Under the pieces are notes generated by a model, which was not told the origin of the DNA, did not search any database, and saw nothing but the letters and a program-made list of their open reading frames with translations. The translations under genes were made by a program, and so were the position numbers. Positions 7,815-17,335 of a stretch of 64,000 nucleotides of DNA are shown piece by piece. Origin of the DNA: Brevundimonas sp. SH203 (lineage in GTDB: Bacteria; Pseudomonadota; Alphaproteobacteria; Caulobacterales; Caulobacteraceae). Positions within the stretch are counted from its first letter, which is position 1, and every line of letters begins with the position of its first letter. Location of the stretch: the NCBI RefSeq assembly GCF_002157625.1, contig NZ_BDMM01000003.1, forward strand, positions 248,001-312,000, written 5' to 3'.

Positions 7815-10187
7815 ATGCGTCACTTCCGTACCTTCTGCCTCGCCGGCGCCGCCGGTCTGGCCCTCGCCTCCACGGCGGCCGCCCAGTCGGGCGTCGCCCC
7901 CGGCGCGCCCGGCGCCCCGCCCGTCTGGTCCAGCGCCGCCAAGACCGGCGCGGGCGCATCCTACGAAGCCTATGTCGACGGCCAGTATCGCGACGGCGGC
8001 CCGACCGGGGCGGTGTCCAAGGTCTGGTGCTCCATCGCCGACGGCGTCCTGACCGAAACCATGTACGGCCTGATCCACGAGGCCCAGATTAAGGCCCTGC
8101 GCTTCGCCGGCGTCACCGCCGACGGCCTGGTCGTCGAGGGGCCGGACACCACCAGCCGCACCGAATATCTGCACGTGGACGCGCAGGGCCGCCCGTTGTC
8201 GCCCGCCTATCGCATCACGACACGCGACAAGAACGGCCGCTTCCAGATCGAGAAACAGATCTTCAGCGACCCGGATCGCAACGCCCTGGTGCTGCGCGTC
8301 ACCCTCACGGCGCTGAAGGGCGAGGTGACGCCCTATCTGATGCTGGAGCCGCACATCGCCAACACCGGGATCGACGACCGGGGCGCCGTGACGCGCGACG
8401 GCTTCCACGCCTGGGAGGGCGACACCCATCTGGTCCTGAAGCCCAGCCAGGCGTTCGAAAAGGCCAGCGTCGGCTTCGTCGGAACCTCCGACGGTCTGAC
8501 CGATCTTCAGGACGGCAAGCTGGACTGGACCTACGCCTCGACCGGCGATCAGGCCGGCAACACCATGATGACCGGCGCCCTGCCCCGGATGCGCGAAAGC
8601 AGCCAGATCACGCGCGACTTCGTCATCGGCTTCGGCCACAGCGAGGCCGAGGCCCGCGCGGCGGCGGACGGGTCGTTCGCCACGGGCCTGGACGAGGTGC
8701 TGGCCCGCTTCAACGGCGAGGGCGACCGCGTGGGGTGGGAGGATTACATCGCCTCGCTGACCGAACTGCCGCGCATCGCCGAACAGGCGACCGACGGCGG
8801 CAAGCTGGCCTACGCCTCGGCCCTGATGCTGAAGGTGCAGGAGGATCGCACCCACGCCGGCGCCCTGATCGCCAGCCTGTCGAACCCGTGGGGCGACACG
8901 GTGGACGCCTCCAAGTCCTCGACCGGCTACAAGGCCGTCTGGCCGCGCGACTTCTATCAGGTGGCGATGGCCCTGGCGGCGCTGGGCGACAGGCAGACGC
9001 CGCTGGCGGCCTTCAACTATCTGCCCCAGGTGCAGGTGGGGCCGAACACGCCCGGCAACACCGGCGTCGGCGGCTGGTTCCTGCAGAAGACCCATGTGGA
9101 CGGCGAACTGGAATGGGTCGCGGTCCAGTTGGACCAGACGGCCATGCCGATCATGCTGGGCTATCGCCTGTGGAAGATGGGCTGGCTGTCCGACGCCCAG
9201 ATGACCGAACACTATCGCTCCATGCTGAAGCCGGCGGCCGACTTCCTGGTCGACGGCGGCAAGGTCGGCCTGCTGTGGAACGACGCCGAGATCAAGCCGC
9301 CCTTCACCCAGCAGGAACGCTGGGAGGAGCAGCAGGGCTATTCACCGTCATCGACCGCCGCCGTGGTCGCGGGCCTGACGGTCGCGGCCGAAATGGCGCG
9401 CGCATCCGGCGACGCCGCGAACGCCGCCCGCTATCAGGCCGCCGCCGACGATTACGCCGGCAAGATCGAGGCGCGGATGTTCACCACCAACGGCGACTTC
9501 GGCGACGGACGCTACTTCATCCGCATCACCCGGAACCAGAACCCCAACGACAAGGCCCCGATCGGCGCCGCCAACGGTCAGGTCGCCCCGCCGGAAGACA
9601 AGGTGGTGGACGGCGGCTTCCTGGAGCTGGTGCGCTATGGCGTTCGCAAGGCCGACGATCCGCACATCGTCGCCACCCTGCCCGTCTATGACGACCAGGC
9701 GCTGGAGCCGCTGTACCGCGTCCGCTACGACTTCGGACCCGAGGGCGACAAGACGCCGGGCTGGCGGCGTTACGGCGTCGACGGCTATGGCGAGGATCAT
9801 GTCACGGGCGCCAACTACGGCGTGGGCGGCCAGATGAGCCCCGGTCAGCGCGGGCGGGTCTGGCCCTTTTTCACCGGCGAACGCGGTCACTATGAACTGG
9901 CGCGCGCCGGCGTGAACGGCGCGCCCTCGGCCGCCGACATCGCCGCCATCCGCCAGACCTATGTGCGCGGCATGGAACGGTTCGCCAACGACGGCCTGAT
10001 GCTGGCCGAACAGGTCTGGGACGGGGTCGGCAATCCGACGGCGAAAGACTACGCCCTGGGTCAGAACACGGACTCGGCGACGCCCCTCGCTTGGACCCAT
10101 GCGGAATATCTGAAGCTGCTGCGGTCGCTGGCCGACGGCAAGGTCTGGGACAGCTACGATCCGGTCCACGACCGTTACGCGCGATAA
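7815..10187 (+). CDS. GH15 glucan 1,4-alpha-glucosidase (glucoamylase)
   Basis: A 790-residue exported glucoamylase that removes glucose from starch or dextrin ends. The signal peptide runs to about residue 22 (ASTAAAQ). An N-terminal beta domain of the glucodextranase type (about 30-270) is followed by the alpha/alpha barrel with WPRDFYQV, the acid-bearing EEQQGYSPSS region and the base-bearing PLAWTHAEYLKLL near the C-terminus. Start ATG 7815 follows GAGGACC. It is last in its operon and is followed at once by an intrinsic terminator-like hairpin. Confidence 0.92.
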   Translation: MRHFRTFCLAGAAGLALASTAAAQSGVAPGAPGAPPVWSSAAKTGAGASYEAYVDGQYRDGGPTGAVSKVWCSIADGVLTETMYGLIHEAQIKALRFAGVTADGLVVEGPDTTSRTEYLHVDAQGRPLSPAYRITTRDKNGRFQIEKQIFSDPDRNALVLRVTLTALKGEVTPYLMLEPHIANTGIDDRGAVTRDGFHAWEGDTHLVLKPSQAFEKASVGFVGTSDGLTDLQDGKLDWTYASTGDQAGNTMMTGALPRMRESSQITRDFVIGFGHSEAEARAAADGSFATGLDEVLARFNGEGDRVGWEDYIASLTELPRIAEQATDGGKLAYASALMLKVQEDRTHAGALIASLSNPWGDTVDASKSSTGYKAVWPRDFYQVAMALAALGDRQTPLAAFNYLPQVQVGPNTPGNTGVGGWFLQKTHVDGELEWVAVQLDQTAMPIMLGYRLWKMGWLSDAQMTEHYRSMLKPAADFLVDGGKVGLLWNDAEIKPPFTQQERWEEQQGYSPSSTAAVVAGLTVAAEMARASGDAANAARYQAAADDYAGKIEARMFTTNGDFGDGRYFIRITRNQNPNDKAPIGAANGQVAPPEDKVVDGGFLELVRYGVRKADDPHIVATLPVYDDQALEPLYRVRYDFGPEGDKTPGWRRYGVDGYGEDHVTGANYGVGGQMSPGQRGRVWPFFTGERGHYELARAGVNGAPSAADIAAIRQTYVRGMERFANDGLMLAEQVWDGVGNPTAKDYALGQNTDSATPLAWTHAEYLKLLRSLADGKVWDSYDPVHDRYAR

Positions 10188-10191
10188 GAAA

Positions 10192-10221
10192 AAGGCCCCG
10201 GGGATCGCTCCCCGGGGCCTT
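10192..10221. terminator. Strong hairpin terminator after the glucoamylase gene
   Basis: Perfect 12-bp arms AAGGCCCCGGGG and CCCCGGGGCCTT with a 6-nt loop begin four bases after the glucoamylase stop. The gene on the other side is convergent, so the hairpin can serve both strands. There is only a weak T-run. Confidence 0.85.
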
Positions 10222-10244
10222 CCTGCTTCTGGTTGCAGCGTGGA

Positions 10245-10940
10245 TCAGAAGGTCAGCTTCAACCCGCCCACGATGCGGTCGTCGGCGGCAGGCGTGCCTT
10301 TGACGTTGGTGTCGTAGTAGCGGACATCCAGGCCCAGCTTGTCGGTCAGGGCGTAGCCGACGCCCAGGTTCCAGGTGTTGTAGTCCTTGCCAACGTCCAG
10401 CCACTGGCGGCCCACGGCGCCCGAGACGGTCCATTTCGGAGCCGGGGCGAAGGCGCCGTTGAGTTCGGCATAGGTCGCCTCCTTGTCCGCGCCGTAGAAG
10501 TCCGGCGAGTAATAGACGGCGGCGCCGAGAGTGGCGGGGCCCACGGCGCGCGAGGCGGCGGCCTTGAACTCGGCGTAGTTATAGTCGGCGCCCTTCGGCT
10601 CGCCGGCATACAGATAGCCGATGACGCCGAAGTCCCAGGCGAAGCCCGCCGCCTCGGTGCGATAGCCGCCATAGACATCGACTTCCGCATCGGTCTTGTC
10701 GCCGAAATCGACGTTCGAGGCCCAGGCCCCGGCGTAGAACTTGCCCGAGGTCAGATCGACGCCGCCCTGAATGGCCGGGTCCTCGCCCGTCTGGCTGAAG
10801 CCGCGGAAGATGTAGTCGCTGACGACGCCCACATTCCAGGCGACCTTGACGTCGCTCTGGGCCAAGGCCGGGCTGGACAGGCCGATCAGGGCCGTGGCGA
10901 CGGTCGCGGCGGCGGCCGCACGAAACAGGTTCTTGCTCAT
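10245..10940 (-). CDS. TorF-family putative outer-membrane porin
   Basis: A 231-residue protein with a Sec signal peptide (MSKNLFRAAAAATVATALIG...ALAQ). It is rich in alternating beta-strands and ends in a C-terminal phenylalanine (GGLKLTF), as outer-membrane beta-barrels do. Segments such as VSDYIFRGFSQT and YGGYRTE fit the Gcw_chp/TorF-like family. It lies 85 bp downstream of amtB on the same strand, a pairing that suggests a role in uptake under nitrogen limitation; that role is inferred. Confidence 0.85.
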   Translation of the reverse strand: MSKNLFRAAAAATVATALIGLSSPALAQSDVKVAWNVGVVSDYIFRGFSQTGEDPAIQGGVDLTSGKFYAGAWASNVDFGDKTDAEVDVYGGYRTEAAGFAWDFGVIGYLYAGEPKGADYNYAEFKAAASRAVGPATLGAAVYYSPDFYGADKEATYAELNGAFAPAPKWTVSGAVGRQWLDVGKDYNTWNLGVGYALTDKLGLDVRYYDTNVKGTPAADDRIVGGLKLTF

Positions 10941-11025
10941 AGTCTTATCCCCTTTTGTTGTCTTGGATGGTCGAACCGGCGGTGATGGCCGGGCGCGGGG
11001 ATGGAGCCGCGCCCGGCCGCCGGGA

Positions 11026-12369
11026 TCAGGATTCCAGCGCTTCGCCGTGCAGCGACGTGTCCAGGCCGGCCGCCTCTTCCGCCTCGCTGACCCGCAGTCC
11101 GGTGGTGAACTTGCAGATGAACAGGATGATCAGTGTGCCGACGGCGCTGTAAACGATGGTCCACAGCAGACCCAGAGCCTGGGCGCCGACATTGGCGCCG
11201 GCCGAAAGGCCGTTGATCGCGGTGGTGGCGAAGACGCCGGTCAGCAGGGCGCCGATCAGGCCGCCCGCGCCGTGGATGCCGAAGGCGTCCAGGCTGTCGT
11301 CGTAACGCAGCAGCTTCTTGATCCACACCGACGAGGCGTAGCAGGCCGGGCCGGCGATCAGGCCGATGATGACCGCGCCCTTGGGATCGACGAAACCGGC
11401 CGCCGGGGTGATGGCGACCAGACCGGCGACCACGCCCGACAGCATGCCGATCAGCGAGACCTTCTTCTTCTCGATATATTCGACGATCTTCCAGGTCAGG
11501 GCGGCGGCGGCGGCGGCCAGCAGGGTGTTCAGCAGCGCCACGCCCATCAGGTCGTTGGCGGCGCCCGCCGAGCCGGCGTTGAAGCCGATCCAGCCGACCA
11601 GCAGCAGCGAGGCGCCGATCATGGTCAGGACGGGGTTGTGGGCGGTGATGGCCTCTGTGCCGTAACCCTTGCGGCGACCCAGGAAGATGGCGCAGACCAG
11701 ACCCGCGACGCCCGAGTTGACGTGAACGACCGCGCCACCCGCGAAGTCCAGCACGCCCGCCGAACCCAGGAAACCGCCGCCCCAGACCCAGTGGCAGATC
11801 GGCGCATAGACCAAGAGCGACCACAGGGCGGTGAACAGCAGAAGCGCGGAATATTTGAACCGCTCGGCGAAGGCGCCGGTGATCAGCGCCGGGGTGATGA
11901 TGGCGAAGGTCATCTGGAAGGAGATGAACAGGAACTCGGGAATGCCCGGCAGCAGGGCGTTGGCGGTCTTCAGCGACACGCCGTTCAGGAACAGCATGTC
12001 CAGGCTGCCGACGAAGGGCTGAAGGCCTGAGCTCTCGTTCTTGCCGAAGGCCAGGCTGTAGCCGGCGATGAACCATACCAGCGACACCACCGCGAACACG
12101 CCGACGGACTGGGTGATGGTGGCGATGACGTTCTTCTTGCGCACCATGCCGCCATAGAACAGCGCCAGACCGGGGAGGGTCATCAGCAGAACAAGGGCGG
12201 TCGAGGTGCCGAGCCAGGATGCGCCGGCGCTATCCAGCACCAGGGCGGCCTGATGGCCCAGAAGGGCCGGCGCATCGGTCTGCGCCTGGGCGGCGCCGGC
12301 GCCGACAAGACAGAGTGTGGGAAGGACGAGGCCTGCGGCCCCGATAAGCCGTTTTCCGATCTGCGACAT
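11026..12369 (-). CDS. amtB: Ammonium transporter
   Basis: A 447-residue Amt/MEP/Rh channel. A signal peptide is followed by about 11 membrane segments; PGLALFYGGMVRKKN, the ICHWVWGGGFL region and GGAVVHVNSGVAG carry the conserved pore residues, and AFGIHGAGG lies late. Start ATG 12369 is chosen because it opens the signal peptide and is preceded by AGGGGG; upstream in-frame codons give no family similarity. No glnK/glnB gene is next to it, which is less usual. Confidence 0.93.
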   Translation of the reverse strand: MSQIGKRLIGAAGLVLPTLCLVGAGAAQAQTDAPALLGHQAALVLDSAGASWLGTSTALVLLMTLPGLALFYGGMVRKKNVIATITQSVGVFAVVSLVWFIAGYSLAFGKNESSGLQPFVGSLDMLFLNGVSLKTANALLPGIPEFLFISFQMTFAIITPALITGAFAERFKYSALLLFTALWSLLVYAPICHWVWGGGFLGSAGVLDFAGGAVVHVNSGVAGLVCAIFLGRRKGYGTEAITAHNPVLTMIGASLLLVGWIGFNAGSAGAANDLMGVALLNTLLAAAAAALTWKIVEYIEKKKVSLIGMLSGVVAGLVAITPAAGFVDPKGAVIIGLIAGPACYASSVWIKKLLRYDDSLDAFGIHGAGGLIGALLTGVFATTAINGLSAGANVGAQALGLLWTIVYSAVGTLIILFICKFTTGLRVSEAEEAAGLDTSLHGEALES

Positions 12370-12491
12370 GAAATAGTACCCCCTATGCAATCTCGCAGTT
12401 GCGAAGGTTTTACCGCAATTGCGTGATGCGCAAGAGGTCACGTCGCGAACAGCGCAACTTTCTTGCAACGGTCAGGGCACAAAAAGTTAAA

Positions 12492-12517
12492 GGCGCACGA
12501 TCCTTCGATCATGCGCC
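12492..12517. promoter_or_regulatory. Inverted repeat upstream of amtB
   Basis: Arms GGCGCACGATC and GATCATGCGCC pair at 10 of 11 positions around a 4-nt loop, about 125 bp upstream of amtB. Its G/C-rich GCGCA...TGCGC ends resemble response-regulator sites such as NtrC boxes only loosely. It might be an operator or a structured leader. Confidence 0.3.
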
Positions 12518-12542
12518 AGAAACATGATTTCAGATTGCCGTT

Positions 12543-12578
12543 ACAGCCCAGGTTCGCGAAACGATTTTCGCGGGCTGT
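12543..12578. terminator. Hairpin after leuB
   Basis: The arms ACAGCC...CGCGAAA and TTTCGCG...GGCTGT pair around a short loop, with a few unpaired bases on one side. It lies 10 bp after the leuB stop, at the end of the eight-gene ilv-leu operon, where a terminator would be expected. There is no clear T-run. Confidence 0.55.
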
Positions 12579-12587
12579 CGAGCGATT

Positions 12588-13694
12588 TCAGGCCCAGTGC
12601 ATCTGCACCCGGTGCGCCGCCGCCCAGTGGATGGCGCGGATGGCGTCGATGACGGCCTCGGTGGCGGCGCGCGTGCCCAGTTCGCCGCCCAGATCGGCGG
12701 TCACGGCGCCGGCGGCCAGAACGGCGGCGACGGCGGCCTCGATCGAATCCGCCTCGTCCTCCATCTTCAGACTGTGGCGCAGCAGCAGGGCCGCCGACAG
12801 GATGGCTCCCACCGGATTGGCCAGGTCCTGACCGGCGATGTCCGGCGCCGAGCCGTGGATCGGCTCGAACAGGCCCGGCCCCTGGGTGCCCAGGGACGCC
12901 GACGGCAGCAGGCCGATGGAGCCGCCCAGCACCGAAATCTCGTCCGACAGGATGTCGCCGAACATATTTTCGGTCAGGATGACGTCATAGTCGCGCGGCT
13001 TGCGGATCAGGTGCATGGCCATGGAATCGACCAAGGCATGCTCCAGCTTGATCTCTGGGAACTCCTCGGCGTGAATGCGGGTCACGACCTCGCGCCACAG
13101 GCGGCTGGTCTCCATGACGTTGGCCTTGTCGACCGACGTGACCTTGCCGCGACGCTGGCGCGCGGTCTGGAAGGCGGCGCGGGCGACGCGCTCGATCTCC
13201 ACCACCGTATATTCGCACAGGTCGGTGGCGCCCTTCTCGTCGCGGGTCTTCTTGCCGAAATAGACACCGCCGGTCAGTTCGCGGAAGACGATCAGATCGA
13301 CGCCCTCGACGATCTCCTTCTTCAGTGGCGAGCGGTGCGCCATGACGGGCGAGACCTGCAGCGGGCGCAGATTGGCGAACAGGCCCATGACCTTGCGGAT
13401 GGCCAGCAGCCCCTGTTCGGGCCGCACCTTGCCGCCGTCCCACTTGGGTCCGCCGACCGCGCCCAACAGAACCGCATCGGCCTCGATACAGGCCGTGCTG
13501 GTCGCCTCGGGCAGGGCCTCGCCGGTCGCATCGATGGCCGCGCCGCCGATCAGATGTTCGGTAAAGGCGAAGTGGTGGCCGTAGAAGTCGGCGATGACGG
13601 ACAGCACCTGACGCGCGGCGCCCGCCACCTCGGGTCCGACGCCGTCGCCCGGCAGGACGACGATATTATAGGTCTTGGGGGCGGCGGTGGTCAT
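12588..13694 (-). CDS. leuB: 3-isopropylmalate dehydrogenase
   Basis: A 368-residue NAD-dependent decarboxylating dehydrogenase catalysing the third step of leucine synthesis. Visible hallmarks are VLPGDGVGPEV at the N-terminus, FRELTGGVYFG, the substrate-binding DSMAMHLI segment and the C-terminal GSAPDIAG motif. Its ATG overlaps the leuD stop (ATGA), so translation is coupled. It is the last gene of the operon. Confidence 0.96.
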   Translation of the reverse strand: MTTAAPKTYNIVVLPGDGVGPEVAGAARQVLSVIADFYGHHFAFTEHLIGGAAIDATGEALPEATSTACIEADAVLLGAVGGPKWDGGKVRPEQGLLAIRKVMGLFANLRPLQVSPVMAHRSPLKKEIVEGVDLIVFRELTGGVYFGKKTRDEKGATDLCEYTVVEIERVARAAFQTARQRRGKVTSVDKANVMETSRLWREVVTRIHAEEFPEIKLEHALVDSMAMHLIRKPRDYDVILTENMFGDILSDEISVLGGSIGLLPSASLGTQGPGLFEPIHGSAPDIAGQDLANPVGAILSAALLLRHSLKMEDEADSIEAAVAAVLAAGAVTADLGGELGTRAATEAVIDAIRAIHWAAAHRVQMHWA

Positions 13695-14278
13695 CGGACA
13701 GTCTCTCTCGATCGCTCGTAGGCTTCGATCTCAGGCAGGTTTGATTGCAGCCAGCCCAGGGTGTCCACCCCGTCCAGCAGGCATTGGCGGGCGAAGGATT
13801 CGACCCCGAACGGCACGGGCTGGGCATTGCCGCGCCGAATCTCGTTCGCCTGAAGGTCGATCGTGACCGGTTGATCCGGCTGTGACGCCAGATCGTCCCA
13901 AACGGCCTGGCTGACGACGATGGGCAGAAGGCCGTTTTTCAGCGCGTTCGATGTAAAAATGTCAGCAATCTCGGTCGAGATCACAGCCCGGAAGCCATAG
14001 TCGTAAAGCGCCCAGGGCGCGTGTTCGCGCGACGAACCGCAGGCGAAGTTCCGTCCCGCCAGCAGGATGCGATGCTGCGTCGGGTCGATGCGGTTCAGGA
14101 TCGCCTCGGGCTTCTCCGACCCGTCCGCCTCGTAACGCCAGTCATGGAAGGCGGCCTTGCCCAGCCCCTCGCGCGTGGTGGTGGTCAGGAAGCGCGCCGG
14201 AATGATCTGGTCCGTGTCGATATTGGCCTGGCTGAGCGTGACCGTCCTGGAGGTCAGGGTGATGAAGGGCTCAGACAT
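13691..14278 (-). CDS. leuD: 3-isopropylmalate dehydratase, small subunit
   Basis: A 195-residue LeuD. It shows ANIDTDQIIPARFL at the N-terminus and the swivel-domain signature NFACGSSREHAPWAL near residue 75. It forms the isomerase with LeuC. Its start lies beside hairpin repeat R2, which separates it from leuC, and its stop overlaps leuB. Confidence 0.96.
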   Translation of the reverse strand: MSEPFITLTSRTVTLSQANIDTDQIIPARFLTTTTREGLGKAAFHDWRYEADGSEKPEAILNRIDPTQHRILLAGRNFACGSSREHAPWALYDYGFRAVISTEIADIFTSNALKNGLLPIVVSQAVWDDLASQPDQPVTIDLQANEIRRGNAQPVPFGVESFARQCLLDGVDTLGWLQSNLPEIEAYERSRETVR

Positions 14279-14286
14279 GAAAAACT

Positions 14287-14415
14287 CCGCTCATCCCCGC
14301 GAAAGCGGGGACCCAGTTCTGTGGGCGAACGGCCTTTCCTGTCAGGCTTTGGCGGAGATCCCGCGCATGGTGCTGCGCGAAAGCACTGGGTCCCCGCTTT
14401 CGCGGGGATGAGCGG
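14287..14415. repeat. Paired hairpin repeat R2 between leuC and leuD
   Basis: Two 30-bp arms (14287-14316 and 14386-14415) are perfect reverse complements, and each arm is a hairpin with stem CCCCGC / GCGGGG and a GAAA loop. The copy lies wholly in the leuC-leuD gap, so it is transcribed in the operon. The related copies R3 and R4 have CCCGGC / GCCGGG stems instead. Confidence 0.95.
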
Positions 14416-14427
14416 AAGGGAATGGCG

Positions 14428-15840
14428 TTACGCATTCATCGCCTCGCTCAAAAACACCCGCGGGTCGGTCAGCACGCCCGCCACCGCCGTCGCCGCCGCC
14501 GTGGCGGGACTGGCCAGAATGGTGCGGGCGTCCTTGCCCTGACGCCCTTCGAAGTTGCGGTTGGAGGTCGAGACCGCCAGCTGCCCCGGCGCGACCACAT
14601 CGCCGTTCATGGCGATGCACATCGAACAGCCCGGAATGCGCCATTCGGCCCCGGCGGCGATGAAGACCTGGTCCAGGCCCTCGGCCTCGGCGTCGCGGCG
14701 CACCGCCTCCGATCCCGGCACCACCAGCATCCGCAGGCCGGGCTTGACCTTGCGGCCGCGCAGCACCTCGGCGGCGGCGCGCAGGTCAGGCAGGCGACCG
14801 TTGGTGCAGGAGCCGATGAAGACCACGTTCACCGGCTGGCTGGTCGTCGCCTCGCCGGCGGTGAAGCCCATATAGGCGATGGCCTTGCGGTCCGACTCCG
14901 ATTGGGGCTGCGGCACGGGCGATCCGACGGGGGCGCCCGCGTCCGGCGTCGTGCCCCAGGTCGCCATCGGACGAATCGCCGCGCCGTCCAGCACGACCTC
15001 CTTGTCGAACACCGCGCCGGGATCGGTGGCCAGTTTCAGCCACTCGGCCGACGCCGCCTCGTAATCCGCCGGAACGTGTTTGCGTCCGCGCAGCCAGTCG
15101 AGGGTCGTCTGGTCGGGCGCGATCATGCCCGCCCGCGCGCCCGCCTCGATGGACATGTTGCACAGGGTCATCCGCCCCTCCATGTCCAGCGACCGCACCG
15201 CCTCGCCGGCGTATTCGATGACATAGCCGGTGCCGCCGCCGAAGCCGATGGCGGCGATGACGGCCAAGGCGACATCCTTCCCCGACACGCCGGGCTGCAG
15301 TTCGCCGTCCACCGTCACCCGCATGGCCTTGGCCTTGCGTTGCAACAGGCACTGGGTCGCCAGCACATGGCCGACCTCGGAGGTGCCGATGCCGAAGGCC
15401 AGGGCGCCGAACGCCCCGTGGGTCGCCGTATGGCTGTCGCCGCAGACCACCGTCATGCCCGGCTGGGTCAGGCCCAACTCCGGCCCCATGACATGGACCA
15501 CGCCGCGATCCTCGGAGCCCCAGCCCGCCAGCGGCACGCCATGGGCGGCGCAGTTGCGTTCCAGCGTATGCACCTGGGCCTCGGCCTGGGCGGTGACATA
15601 GGGCTTCAGGCCGTTCGCCCCGGCCGGCAGGGTCGGGGTCGAATGGTCCAGTGTGGCGTAGGTGCGGTCGGGACGGCGGACCTTCAGGCCACGCGCCTCG
15701 ATCTCGCTGAAGGCCTGTGGGCTGGTGACTTCGTGGACCAGATGCAGGTCGATATACAGCACCCCCGGCGTGTCGGCCGTTTCCGGGCGCACGACGTGGG
15801 CGTCCCACACCTTGTCGAACAGGGTCTTGGACTCAGGCAT
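14428..15840 (-). CDS. leuC: 3-isopropylmalate dehydratase, large subunit
   Basis: A 470-residue aconitase-family protein. It contains [12 protein letters not shown] at the start, the [15 protein letters not shown] region, and cluster cysteines in [10 protein letters not shown] and [11 protein letters not shown]. Start ATG 15840 is chosen since it matches the usual LeuC N-terminus and overlaps the leuA stop by 8 bases; an upstream GTG/ATG start would add nine unrelated residues. Confidence 0.96.
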   Translation of the reverse strand: MPESKTLFDKVWDAHVVRPETADTPGVLYIDLHLVHEVTSPQAFSEIEARGLKVRRPDRTYATLDHSTPTLPAGANGLKPYVTAQAEAQVHTLERNCAAHGVPLAGWGSEDRGVVHVMGPELGLTQPGMTVVCGDSHTATHGAFGALAFGIGTSEVGHVLATQCLLQRKAKAMRVTVDGELQPGVSGKDVALAVIAAIGFGGGTGYVIEYAGEAVRSLDMEGRMTLCNMSIEAGARAGMIAPDQTTLDWLRGRKHVPADYEAASAEWLKLATDPGAVFDKEVVLDGAAIRPMATWGTTPDAGAPVGSPVPQPQSESDRKAIAYMGFTAGEATTSQPVNVVFIGSCTNGRLPDLRAAAEVLRGRKVKPGLRMLVVPGSEAVRRDAEAEGLDQVFIAAGAEWRIPGCSMCIAMNGDVVAPGQLAVSTSNRNFEGRQGKDARTILASPATAAATAVAGVLTDPRVFLSEAMNA

Positions 15841-17083
15841 ATTGGGCGACGACCTCGGAGACGCCATCGACCTGGTCGATGATGGCGATCAGTTCTGCAT
15901 CGTTGATCTCGCCGATCTGGTCGGCCCGACGCTTGAAGCCGGCGACCACCCCGGCCAGACGCTCGCCTTCGATGGGACGGCCGATGGTCTCGGCGCGCTT
16001 GGCGATGGCGTGACGGCCGGAATGTTTGCCCAGCACGAACCAGCTGCCCTCGAATCCCACGTCCTGGGGCCGCATGATCTCATAGGTGCGGCTGTCGGCC
16101 AGCATCCCGTGCTGGTGGATGCCCGCCTCGTGGGCGAAGGCGTTGATGCCGACCACCGACTTGTTGCGGGCGATGACCGTCTCGGTGATCTCGCACAGGA
16201 TCTTGGAGGCGCGCACCAGGTGGCGGCTGTCGGCGCCGGTCGTGACGCCATACAGGTCCTCGCGGACCTTCAGGGCCATGATGACCTCTTCGATCGAGCA
16301 GTTGCCGGCCCGTTCGCCGACCCCGTTGATCGCGCCCTCGACCTGACGGGCGCCGCCCTCGATGGCGGCCAGGGAGTTGGCGACGGCCATGCCCAGGTCG
16401 TCGTGACAGTGGGCCGAAAAGATAACATTCGGATGACGCTGCTTGATCCGCGCGGCCAGGGCGGCGAACCGCTCGCGTACCTCGTGCGGCGTGGCGTAGC
16501 CCACGGTGTCGGGCACGTTCAGGGTGCGGGCGCCGGCGGCGGCGGCGGCCTCCATCACGTCGGCCAGGAACTCCGGCTCGGTGCGGAAGGCGTCCTCGGC
16601 CGAGAACTCCACGTCGTCGAACAGGCTGCGCGCATATTCGACCGACCGCACGGCCGTCGACAGCACCTCGTCGGCGGACATCTTCAGCTTGGCGGCCCGG
16701 TGGATCGGGCTGGTTCCGATGAAGACGTGGCAGCGACGATGTGACCGGGGCGCCGGCGACAGGGCGCGGAAGCTGGCGTCGATGTCCTTTTCGTTGGAGC
16801 GCGACAGCGAACAGAAGATCGGTCCCTCGACCTCGCCTGCCACCCGCCGGATGCAATCCTCGTCGCCCGGCGAGGCGGCGGCGAAACCGGCCTCGATAAC
16901 GTCGACGCCCAGGTCCTTCAGGACCTGGGCCATCTTCACCTTGGCTTGGGCGGACATCGAGAAGCCCGGCGCCTGCTCTCCGTCCCGCAACGTCGTATCG
17001 AAGACGATGACGCGGTGGGGATCGGCCGCGATCGCCTCGGTGCGCGACACGCCCGATACTCGGGGGTCTTCGGGAGGTTTCAT
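15833..17083 (-). CDS. leuA: 2-isopropylmalate synthase, short form without the regulatory domain
   Basis: A 416-residue synthase that condenses acetyl-CoA with 2-oxoisovalerate. The catalytic HMGL-like barrel is complete: [24 protein letters not shown], the metal site [17 protein letters not shown], and HEAGIHQHG in the accessory region. The protein stops about where the C-terminal LeuA dimer/allosteric domain (about 120 residues in E. coli LeuA) should begin. The stop overlaps the leuC start, leaving no room for a remnant of that domain. Leucine feedback may therefore be weak or absent; this is inference. The start ATG overlaps the previous stop (TGATG). Confidence 0.93.
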   Translation of the reverse strand: MKPPEDPRVSGVSRTEAIAADPHRVIVFDTTLRDGEQAPGFSMSAQAKVKMAQVLKDLGVDVIEAGFAAASPGDEDCIRRVAGEVEGPIFCSLSRSNEKDIDASFRALSPAPRSHRRCHVFIGTSPIHRAAKLKMSADEVLSTAVRSVEYARSLFDDVEFSAEDAFRTEPEFLADVMEAAAAAGARTLNVPDTVGYATPHEVRERFAALAARIKQRHPNVIFSAHCHDDLGMAVANSLAAIEGGARQVEGAINGVGERAGNCSIEEVIMALKVREDLYGVTTGADSRHLVRASKILCEITETVIARNKSVVGINAFAHEAGIHQHGMLADSRTYEIMRPQDVGFEGSWFVLGKHSGRHAIAKRAETIGRPIEGERLAGVVAGFKRRADQIGEINDAELIAIIDQVDGVSEVVAQYA

Positions 17084-17334
17084 CACGCGGCCTCGGATTG
17101 AATCATATCGTTGCCGATACGGCGAACGCCGAACAGCCGGTCGATCTGGCGGCCCAGATTGTCCTTGCAGCGGCCGGCGTCGCGGCCGCGCACGGTCAGG
17201 GCGATGCGGCGGAAGGCGCCTTCATCGAACATGCTCATGCCGTCGATGTGGAAGCCCCGGCGCTCCACCAGGCCGATGAGACGCTGAAGCGAACCGTCCG
17301 CACGGTCGATCTGGATGTGGATCGTGTCGCTCAT
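17083..17334 (-). CDS. ilvM: Acetolactate synthase small subunit, short IlvM type
   Basis: An 83-residue single ACT domain (GSLQRLIGLVERRGFHIDGMSM...) with no C-terminal extension, so it is closer to IlvM than to the approximately 160-residue IlvN. It would be the regulatory partner of the large subunit encoded just upstream (1-bp gap). IlvM-type partners are generally less sensitive to valine, but sensitivity here is unknown. Confidence 0.85.
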   Translation of the reverse strand: MSDTIHIQIDRADGSLQRLIGLVERRGFHIDGMSMFDEGAFRRIALTVRGRDAGRCKDNLGRQIDRLFGVRRIGNDMIQSEAA

Positions 17335-17335
17335 C

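Noticed and set aside
12370..12480. Sigma-54 promoter for amtB
   Set aside because: TTGCA-like segments occur, but no GG at the -24 place with the right spacing was found.
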